From Bacillota bacterium (GTDB taxonomy: Bacteria > Bacillota > Clostridia > Christensenellales > Aristaeellaceae), in contig JAEZJP010000183.1 in NCBI GenBank assembly GCA_023415715.1, positions 1-5,183 on the forward strand: a DNA stretch of 5,183 nucleotides. The letters are read 5' to 3'. This document shows positions 1 through 4,638 of this stretch, in pieces; the stretch's first letter is position 1, and every line of letters begins with the position of its first letter. Made by a program: the position numbers and the translations under genes. The notes below the pieces were generated by a model that worked only from the letters and a program-made list of their open reading frames with translations, did no database searches and had not been told where the DNA came from.

Positions 1-27
1 AATAGTCGCACTGCATCGCTGCCGCTT

Positions 28-171
28 GCACTGCTCCTTTTCGCCAGCCTCCTTCACCCCTCCCTTATCCGCCACTGGCGGGGTCGGGGTTCCGGAGCCC
101 GCACTGCTCGTTTCGCCAGCCTCCTCCACACCGCCCTATTCCGCCACCGGCGGGGGCGGTGTTCCGGAGCC
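28..171. repeat. Two tandem copies of a ~72-bp GC-rich hairpin-forming repeat
   Basis: Copy 1 is 28-99 and copy 2 is 101-171. Both begin GCACTGCTC, continue through TTCGCCAGCCTCC and end GGTTCCGGAGCC or GTTCCGGAGCC. Each has a central palindrome: CCGCCACTGGCGG at 69-81 and CCGCCACCGGCGG at 141-153. In copy 2 this sits inside a longer stem where ACACCGCCC (128-136) pairs perfectly with GGGCGGTGT (154-162). In copy 1 the matching arms (56-64 with 82-90) pair with two mismatches. A partial further copy may start at 174, where TGGCGGGGTC recurs as in 76-85. The stretch contains no credible gene. It could be a REP- or MITE-like intergenic repeat or part of an upstream transcript; I do not recognise the family. 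Confidence 0.75.
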
Positions 172-182
172 TTTGGCGGGGT

Positions 183-211
183 CCAGGGGTTGAACCCCTG
201 GTTGTTATTTT
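183..211 (+). terminator. Perfect inverted repeat with T-rich tail, probable terminator of an upstream gene
   Basis: CCAGGGG (183-189) and CCCCTGG (195-201) form a 7-bp stem around the loop TTGAA, and the palindrome is perfect over 19 bases. It is followed by TTGTTATTTT (202-211), a moderate U-tract. Hairpins of this GGTCCAGGGG...CCCCTGG type are common between genes in GC-rich Firmicutes. The right edge of the stem touches the -35 box of the next promoter, so it could instead be an operator or part of the neighbouring repeat. No upstream gene is visible in the window to confirm a terminator role. Confidence 0.5.
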
Positions 212-230
212 GCTGGAAATCTGTTATACT
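202..230 (+). promoter_or_regulatory. Sigma-A-type promoter of the Asp23-family gene
   Basis: The -35 box is TTGTTA (202-207), followed by a 17-bp spacer and the -10 box TATACT (225-230). An extended -10 TG lies at 222-223. Transcription would begin near 237-238, leaving a leader of about 23 nt before the ATG at 261. The boxes match the housekeeping consensus well. No sigma-B-like GTTT/GGGTAT pair is evident, although asp23 is stress-controlled by sigma-B in Staphylococcus aureus. The inverted repeat ending at 201 abuts the -35 and could affect regulation. Confidence 0.75.
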
Positions 231-243
231 GTTGTTTAACCGC

Positions 244-250
244 AAGGAGG
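244..250 (+). promoter_or_regulatory. Ribosome binding site of the Asp23-family gene
   Basis: AAGGAGG lies ten bases upstream of the ATG at 261. It is a near-perfect Shine-Dalgarno sequence and fixes that start codon. Confidence 0.85.
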
Positions 251-260
251 TGCGTTTGGT

Positions 261-971
261 ATGCCTTCAAAGAAAGACAATCTTCCCCTGAACGTGGAGA
301 AAGATATTGAGAGCACTGGTACCATTACATACGCCAACGAGGTCATCGCCATCATCGCCGGTGTAGCCACCAGCGAGGTGGAAGGCATTGCCGGCATGGT
401 CACCAGCGGCGGACTGACCGATATACTTGGCCGGAACAGGAACATTACAAGAGGGGTCAAGGTGGAACTGGGCACCGAGGAGACCTCTGTGGACCTATAT
501 GTGATCATTGAGTACGGCACGCCCATCCAGAAGGCCGCCCATGACGCGCAGGAGAATGTGCGCAAGGCCATTGAGACCATGACCGGGCTGCGCGTGGTGC
601 GCGTAGACGTGCATGTGCAGGGCGTAAGCTTTGAAAAGGAAAACAAGGCGCTGGAAAAGGGCATGCAGAGCGCGGCGCTGGCCAGCGGAGAATCGTTCAA
701 ACAGATCCCGGAAAAGAAGGATACCATCAAGGTAGATGTGCCCGTGCCCCCCGCCACCGTGGAACTTACGGAGGATGAGGCCGAGGAGGAGCGCGATATC
801 GAGGAGCCGGAGGAAGAGGCGGAAGACCCTGAGGAAATGGAAGACGCCGATTTAGAAGCGGAAGCAGAAGCAGAAGCGGAAGCGGAAGCGGAAGCAGATA
901 CTGTTTCTGACGGCGAACCCAAAGCGGAAGCAGAGGAAGAAAAGGAAGAACAGGAAGAAAAGAAGGAATAG
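261..971 (+). CDS. Asp23/Gls24 family envelope stress protein with a long acidic tail
   Basis: This is a 236-residue soluble protein of the Asp23/Gls24 (DUF322) family, which is linked to alkaline and envelope stress and is membrane-tethered by AmaP in Staphylococcus aureus. The family domain covers about residues 18-125. It opens with TITYANEVIAIIAGVATSEV, then EGIAGMV, a GVKVELG strand, VDLYVIIEYGTPI, and ends with GLRVVRVDVHVQGV. Clostridial relatives are usually nearer 120-170 residues. The extra length is a disordered-looking tail: residues 171-236 hold 38 Asp/Glu against 5 Lys/Arg, including seven EA dipeptides at 199-212. There is no signal peptide or membrane segment. The start has a strong SD and the gene has its own promoter. 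A terminator-like hairpin follows, and then amaP, its likely anchor. The family assignment is firm; the function of the tail is unknown. Confidence 0.92.
   Translation: MPSKKDNLPLNVEKDIESTGTITYANEVIAIIAGVATSEVEGIAGMVTSGGLTDILGRNRNITRGVKVELGTEETSVDLYVIIEYGTPIQKAAHDAQENVRKAIETMTGLRVVRVDVHVQGVSFEKENKALEKGMQSAALASGESFKQIPEKKDTIKVDVPVPPATVELTEDEAEEERDIEEPEEEAEDPEEMEDADLEAEAEAEAEAEAEADTVSDGEPKAEAEEEKEEQEEKKE
855..896 (+). repeat. Hexanucleotide tandem repeat, 7 units of GAAGC(G/A), coding Glu-Ala
   Basis: Seven consecutive 6-bp units, GAAGCG or GAAGCA, encode EA repeated seven times (residues 199-212 of the Asp23-family protein). Because the unit is a multiple of three, gain or loss of units would change tail length without a frameshift. 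Nearby GAAGCAGAGGAAGAA-like sequence further downstream shows the same purine-rich bias. Confidence 0.9.
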
Positions 972-976
972 CGATT

Positions 977-1016
977 AAGCTCCCGGCAGATTACGCCTGC
1001 CGGTGGCTTTTGTTTT
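977..1016 (+). terminator. Intrinsic terminator or attenuator between the Asp23 gene and amaP
   Basis: CCGGCAG (983-989) pairs with CTGCCGG (997-1003) across a 7-nt loop. After a short imperfect internal loop the stem continues with AAGC (977-980) against GCTT (1006-1009). TTTTGTTTT follows (1008-1016). It begins just 5 bases after the Asp23 stop codon. No convincing promoter is visible between it and amaP, so partial readthrough is the simplest way to express the downstream genes. That would make Asp23 transcript more abundant than amaP transcript. Confidence 0.75.
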
Positions 1017-1036
1017 CCGCCCGGCGGGCTTACGTT

Positions 1037-1044
1037 GGAGGAGG
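1037..1044 (+). promoter_or_regulatory. Ribosome binding site deciding the amaP start
   Basis: GGAGGAGG lies eight bases before the ATG at 1053. A TTG at 1035 in the same frame overlaps this site and would need a site further upstream, which is absent, so ATG 1053 is the better start. Confidence 0.8.
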
Positions 1045-1052
1045 TGTACCGC

Positions 1053-2135
1053 ATGAAGGTTCGTTTTTGGGACCGTCTTCTGACGGCACTGGCAGGGCTG
1101 TTGCTGTTTGCTACGGGGTTGGTCTTTTTCCTTTGGGCTTTCAGGGGTATTCCGGCCGATTGGCTGAACTCTTTGACCGTAAAGGAGATCGGCCGTCTTC
1201 CCATCTTTGTGGCGTTGGGCCTTGGCGCGGTGATGGTGCTGCTGGGCATACACAGCATATCCCTATTGTTTCGCCGTCGTGGGAAAAAAGGCTTTGTGGT
1301 GCAGAAAACAGAGCATGGGGAACTAAGCATCTCCATACACGCCATGGAAAACCTGGTTCAAAAGTGCATCGACAAGCATGAGGAGCTGACGGTGATCAGC
1401 AACCGCATTGAAAACACGCGCGACGGCGTGGTTGTGGACCTGCGCATAGGCCTGGCGAACGGTGTGAGCATTCCTTTGGTGGTAAGCACGCTGCAAAAGC
1501 AGATCAAGCAATACATTACTTCTTGTTCCGGCATTGACGTAAAGGAAGTCAAGGTAGAAGTGGAAGCCGCCAGCATCAAGGCTGAAAAGAGCCCCTACTC
1601 CGTGCCCGATTCGCTTTTGCAGACTCCCGTAAAGGCTGCTCCCGTGGAAACGCCTAGGCCGGCCCAGACTATTGAAAGAAATGTACAGCAGATGGAAAGG
1701 CCCGCACAGCCGCAAGAACGAACCGACCGGCCTGAAAGGTCCAATAGATCCGATAGGGCCGAAAGGTCTGATCGGCCCGAAAGGGCAGAGCGTATCGAGC
1801 GGGTGGTGACGCCGCCCGTAAGCGGCGTTCAGCCTGCCGTAAACCCTGTGCAGCAGCCGGCTCCCCAGGTGATGCAAAGAATGCAGCCGGACTTGAAAGG
1901 CCCGTCCTTTCCTGAACCTCCGGCGCCTGTTGAGAATAATGAAGAAAAAAAGCGTCCGCTGCATCAAAGGCTGTTTGGCCATAGAGAGCAGCCGGCCATC
2001 GTGCCCATACCGCCGGAGATGGAAAGAAAGGCCGATTTTGCGGATGAGCCGATGATGTTTGACATGCAGGAAGATGCCGATTCCGCCCATGAAGCGCTTA
2101 CCACGCAGGAGGGGGAGGACCATGAAGAACATTGA
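1053..2135 (+). CDS. amaP: AmaP-like alkaline shock response membrane anchor protein with an extended C-terminal tail
   Basis: This is a 360-residue membrane protein. AmaP anchors Asp23 at the cytoplasmic membrane in Staphylococcus aureus. Two hydrophobic helices (about residues 8-30 and 49-73) form a hairpin, followed by the basic stretch RRRGKKG (74-80). Residues ~85-175 form an Asp23-like domain: VVVDLRIGLANGVSIP and IDVKEVKVEVE parallel VDLYVIIEYGTPI and LRVVRVDVHVQ in the upstream gene. Known AmaP proteins are roughly 180-200 residues. Here ~185 more residues follow, rich in Pro, Gln, Glu and Arg. They include ten consecutive x-acid-Arg tripeptides (221-250) and an acidic end (about 329-360). 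The ATG at 1053 is chosen for its SD. The 3' end overlaps the next start by 14 bp. The call rests on topology, the Asp23-like domain and context. Confidence 0.82.
   Translation: MKVRFWDRLLTALAGLLLFATGLVFFLWAFRGIPADWLNSLTVKEIGRLPIFVALGLGAVMVLLGIHSISLLFRRRGKKGFVVQKTEHGELSISIHAMENLVQKCIDKHEELTVISNRIENTRDGVVVDLRIGLANGVSIPLVVSTLQKQIKQYITSCSGIDVKEVKVEVEAASIKAEKSPYSVPDSLLQTPVKAAPVETPRPAQTIERNVQQMERPAQPQERTDRPERSNRSDRAERSDRPERAERIERVVTPPVSGVQPAVNPVQQPAPQVMQRMQPDLKGPSFPEPPAPVENNEEKKRPLHQRLFGHREQPAIVPIPPEMERKADFADEPMMFDMQEDADSAHEALTTQEGEDHEEH
1713..1802 (+). repeat. Tripeptide-coding repeat (x-Asp/Glu-Arg) x10 inside amaP
   Basis: Arginine occurs at every third residue from 223 to 250, ten times in a row. 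It is preceded by Asp or Glu in nine of the ten triplets (Asn in the fourth). At the DNA level three 18-bp near-copies are clear at 1725-1742, 1752-1769 and 1770-1787, sharing a core close to GGCCCGAAAGG. This suggests growth by slippage or unequal recombination. Confidence 0.85.
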
Positions 2136-2361
2136 GGAAATTCTCAAAGAGCTTTTCAAGCCTGGAACGCCGCAATACGGCCTTATATGGGGCATAGGCT
2201 TTGTGGTACTGGCCTTTTTGCTGCTTTTTATCGGCTTCTGGAAAACGCTTTTTGTGGTATTGTTATTCACCATCGGGCTGTTCATCGGTGCGGTGAAGGA
2301 TAAGCAGGCATTTATCAAAAATATTATCAACAAATGGTTCCCACCCCGCCAGGATAGCTGA
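2122..2361 (+). CDS. DUF2273 small membrane protein of the Asp23 cluster
   Basis: This 79-residue protein starts at the ATG at 2122, with AGGAGG at 2107-2112 nine bases upstream. Upstream in-frame codons lie inside amaP and lack such a site. The N-terminus is short and charged (MKNIEEILKELFKPG). Two closely spaced hydrophobic helices follow (about residues 20-40 and 42-57), with IGLFIGAVKDK after the second and a basic/aromatic C-terminus. This matches the DUF2273 family, a small membrane protein regularly found beside amaP and asp23 genes. Its biochemical role is not established; a membrane partner of AmaP is an inference from context. The 14-bp overlap with amaP implies translational coupling. 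Confidence 0.88.
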   Translation: MKNIEEILKELFKPGTPQYGLIWGIGFVVLAFLLLFIGFWKTLFVVLLFTIGLFIGAVKDKQAFIKNIINKWFPPRQDS

Positions 2362-2393
2362 TAAGAAAACACAAGGAACGGAGTGCTTTTTAT

Positions 2394-2825
2394 ATGGCGC
2401 GTACGACCGCACGGGCGGCGGCTATGCAATTGGTTTACGAGCGGCTGCTGGGTGGCCAGGGCGGCGGTGAAACGCTGGAATTGGTGTACGAGCATTTGGG
2501 CGAAGGCGATCACGCGCCTTCCCCGGATGATCAGGCTTATATAGAGGATGTTCTTAACGGCATTGAAGATCACCAGGAGGAAATAGACGAGAGCATCCAG
2601 GAGTTCAGCGTGGATTGGACGCTGGACCGCATGGCCAAGGTGGATCTGACCATATTGCGTTTGGCCACTTATGAAATTCTCTTTAGGGAAGATGTGCCCG
2701 GAAGCGTGGCCATCAACGAGGCGGTAGAGCTGGCGGGCAAGTATTCCGACCCTGCGGGCGGGCGCTTTATCAACGGCGTGCTGGGTTCCATCCTGCGCAA
2801 GAAAGAGGCAGAAAAGCACAAGTGA
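2394..2825 (+). CDS. nusB: Transcription antitermination factor NusB
   Basis: This is a 143-residue all-helical cytoplasmic protein, typical in length for NusB. NusB binds boxA RNA together with ribosomal protein S10 (NusE), supporting antitermination and rRNA transcription. It starts ARTTARAAAMQLVYE, the basic first helix that contacts RNA. The C-terminal half has the family pattern: WTLDRMAKVDLTILRLATYEIL (residues 75-96), then PGSVAINEAVELAGKY (102-117) and RFINGVLGSI (124-133). It follows the DUF2273 gene by 32 bp without a clear terminator or promoter. A GGAG at 2380-2383 is the likely ribosome binding site. The TGA overlaps the GTG of the next gene by four bases, implying coupled translation. 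Confidence 0.96.
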   Translation: MARTTARAAAMQLVYERLLGGQGGGETLELVYEHLGEGDHAPSPDDQAYIEDVLNGIEDHQEEIDESIQEFSVDWTLDRMAKVDLTILRLATYEILFREDVPGSVAINEAVELAGKYSDPAGGRFINGVLGSILRKKEAEKHK

Positions 2826-3772
2826 AGGCCGTTATAGGGCTGGATACAAGCTGTTACACCACCTCCGTGGCGGCAGTGGACGAATCGGGGCGCGTGATCG
2901 CAAGCCTGCGTAAACTGCTTCCGGTGCCTATGGGCAGCCGGGGGCTTAGGCAGAGCGACGCGGTGTTTGAGCATGTGCGGCAGCTGCCAGGGCTTTTGGA
3001 AGAACTGGGCAAAGCAGCCGCAGGCTATGAAATTGCCGCCGTTTGCTTTTCGAAAAAGCCCAGGGATGGGGAAGATTCCTATATGCCTGTGTTTTTAGCA
3101 GGGGGTGCGCAAGGGCGCGGCATGGCCGCTCTTTTACGCATCCCCTGTTTTGCCGCCACCCACCAGGCGGGGCATGTGCGGGCCGCTATGCTGGATTCGG
3201 GGCTTGATACATCGGAATTTCTGGCGGTGCATTTGTCCGGCGGTACCACGGAAGTGCTGCATGTACGGGGGACAAGCATCGCATGTGTTGGCGGGACATT
3301 GGACCTTCACGCAGGGCAATTGGTGGATCGTGTGGGCGTCATGCTCAAACTCCCCTTCCCCTGCGGACCGCACCTGGAAGAGCTCGCGGTAAGGGGGCAA
3401 TCCCAAAGCCTGCTGCCTGTGAGCATGGCGGATGAGGACCTTCATTGCCACTTGTCCGGTGCGGAGACGAAGATAACAAATTGGCTCAAAAGCGGGGAAA
3501 AATCGCCGGAGGACGCGGCGGCGGAGGTGTACGATTTCTTGGCCCGCACGGTAGCAAGGCTCATTGCCGGGGCGGGAAGGATGTCGATGCTTACATCTGC
3601 GCTGGTGGCGGGTGGCGTAGCATCGTCACCGCTTTTCAGAGAGCTTATTACGAAGCGGATGCGCAGGCTGGACCACAATATCACGCTTTATTTCGGGCAT
3701 CCCGCCTATTCCGGCGACAATGCTGTAGGGGTGGCGCTCTTAGGGCTTGACCAATTGCGCACGAAAGGATGA
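2822..3772 (+). CDS. TsaD/Kae1-family (peptidase M22-like) paralogue of unknown function
   Basis: This is a 316-residue ASKHA-fold protein related to TsaD/Kae1, the enzyme that makes t6A in tRNA with TsaB, TsaE and TsaC. Family landmarks appear in order: GLDTSCYTTS (6-15), PRDGEDSYMPVFLAGG (80-95), HQAGH (114-118, HxxxH metal ligands), LSGGTTEVLHV (138-148), GGTLDLHAGQLVDRVG (157-172), LSGAETKI (211-218), LVAGGVASSPLFREL (261-275) and SGDNAVGVALLG with Asp299, the third metal ligand. The N-terminal motif differs from TsaD's ETSCDET, since the acidic pair is replaced by Tyr-Thr. Old annotations as a glycoprotease reflect the family name only. The GTG start overlaps the nusB stop, the SD is weak (AAGAGG, 13 nt away), and no later start could keep the first motif. 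The family is clear; function is unknown and it is probably not the t6A enzyme itself. Confidence 0.85.
   Translation: MKAVIGLDTSCYTTSVAAVDESGRVIASLRKLLPVPMGSRGLRQSDAVFEHVRQLPGLLEELGKAAAGYEIAAVCFSKKPRDGEDSYMPVFLAGGAQGRGMAALLRIPCFAATHQAGHVRAAMLDSGLDTSEFLAVHLSGGTTEVLHVRGTSIACVGGTLDLHAGQLVDRVGVMLKLPFPCGPHLEELAVRGQSQSLLPVSMADEDLHCHLSGAETKITNWLKSGEKSPEDAAAEVYDFLARTVARLIAGAGRMSMLTSALVAGGVASSPLFRELITKRMRRLDHNITLYFGHPAYSGDNAVGVALLGLDQLRTKG
3764..3769 (+). promoter_or_regulatory. Ribosome binding site deciding the folD start
   Basis: AAAGGA ends eight bases before the ATG at 3778. The in-frame ATG at 3769 overlaps this site and leaves no spacing, so 3778 is preferred. The resulting N-terminus, MAAQLIDGK, matches the usual FolD beginning. 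Confidence 0.7.
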
Positions 3773-3777
3773 AGATT

Positions 3778-4638
3778 ATGGCGGCACAACTGATTGACGG
3801 AAAGGTACTATCGGCGGCTGTCAAGGAAAAGCTAAGGCTCCAAACGGAGGAACTGAAGGCGGCGGGTGTCACCCCCGGCCTTGCGGTGATCCTGGTGGGG
3901 GAAGACCCGGCCAGCCAGATTTACGTGCGCAACAAGGAAAAGGCCTGCGAGCAGATAGGCATTCATTCCATTGTGCTGCGCCTGAGCGAAAACACCACCC
4001 AGCGGGAACTGGAGGAGCACATCCGCAGCTTTAATGAAGATGAAACGGTCGACGGCATCCTGGTCCAGGTGCCCCTGCCCAAGCATATGGATGAGGCCGC
4101 AGCCTTGTCCCTGATCCGCCCGGACAAGGATGTGGACGGCTTCCATGTTGTCAGCATGGGCCGGCTGTTTTCGGGCCAGGAAACGCTGGTCGCCTGTACA
4201 CCCAAGGGCGTTATGGAAATGATTTATTCCACAGGCGTTGTTTTAAGCGGCAAGGAGGCTGTAGTGGTGGGTCGCAGCAACAACGTGGGCAAGCCCATCG
4301 CCATCCTGCTTTTGCAGGAGAACGCCACGGTGACCATGTGCCATTCCCGTACCAAGGACCTGAAAGCCCATACGAAAAGGGCCGATATCCTGGTGGCAGC
4401 GGTGGGCAAGCCAAGATTCATCACCGGCGATATGGTAAAGCCAGGCGCGGTGGTGATCGACGTTGGCATCAACCGTGTGGACGGCAAAGTGATTGGTGAT
4501 GTGGACTTTGAAAGCGCGTCGCAGGTTGCTGATTACATTTCCCCGGTGCCCGGCGGCGTGGGGTTGATGACGGTGGCCATGCTGATGAAAAATACGCTGC
4601 AGATTGCAAGCGCCCGCCTTGCTGATAAAAAAGCATGA
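3778..4638 (+). CDS. folD: Bifunctional methylenetetrahydrofolate dehydrogenase / methenyltetrahydrofolate cyclohydrolase
   Basis: FolD interconverts 5,10-methylene-THF, 5,10-methenyl-THF and 10-formyl-THF using NADP(H), supplying one-carbon units for purine and formyl-Met synthesis. The 286 residues match the family length. Seen in order: YVRNKEKACEQIGI with Tyr49 and catalytic Lys53, VDGILVQVPLPKH (91-103) with Gln97, RPDKDVDGFH with Asp120, the NAD(P)-binding VVVGRSNNVGKP (162-173), ADILVAAVGKP (202-212), KPGAVVIDVGINRV (221-234) and SPVPGGVGLMTVAML (255-269). The usual PCTP motif reads ACTP at 139-142, a small substitution. An alternative ATG at 3769 would overlap the previous stop by four bases and add three residues. 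The 3' end overlaps xseA by ATGA. The enzyme looks intact. Confidence 0.97.
   Translation: MAAQLIDGKVLSAAVKEKLRLQTEELKAAGVTPGLAVILVGEDPASQIYVRNKEKACEQIGIHSIVLRLSENTTQRELEEHIRSFNEDETVDGILVQVPLPKHMDEAAALSLIRPDKDVDGFHVVSMGRLFSGQETLVACTPKGVMEMIYSTGVVLSGKEAVVVGRSNNVGKPIAILLLQENATVTMCHSRTKDLKAHTKRADILVAAVGKPRFITGDMVKPGAVVIDVGINRVDGKVIGDVDFESASQVADYISPVPGGVGLMTVAMLMKNTLQIASARLADKKA

Noticed and set aside
28..171. CRISPR array
   Set aside because: There are only two contiguous ~72-bp copies, with no spacers and internal divergence, so this is a tandem hairpin repeat and not a repeat-spacer array.
54..245. Short reverse-strand open frame (63 codons) over the upstream repeat
   Set aside because: It is made of the tandem repeat translated (Arg/Pro-rich, repeated RAPE-like segments), has no credible ribosome binding site, and runs through the promoter of the Asp23 gene.
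1019..1029. Small GCCC-GGC-GGGC hairpin just before the amaP ribosome binding site
   Set aside because: The four-base-pair stem with a 3-nt loop is too weak to claim a regulatory role.
1035..1052. TTG start for amaP six codons upstream
   Set aside because: The TTG overlaps the Shine-Dalgarno sequence that serves the ATG at 1053 and has no site of its own.
236..1345. Long reverse-strand open frame (369 codons) opposite the Asp23 gene
   Set aside because: Its Ser/Ala-rich sequence is only the complement of the purine-rich acidic repeat. It runs across two well-supported genes and the terminator, and shows no recognisable domain.
2059..2121. Upstream start for the DUF2273 gene inside amaP
   Set aside because: The extra basic residues do not resemble the family N-terminus, and the AGGAGG at 2107-2112 is spaced for the ATG at 2122.
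1323..2819. Long reverse-strand open frame (498 codons) opposite amaP, DUF2273 and nusB
   Set aside because: It spans three recognisable + strand genes, has no family motifs, and its Gly-Pro-Phe repeats mirror the Arg/acid repeat of AmaP. GC-rich coding DNA often leaves such an open antisense frame.
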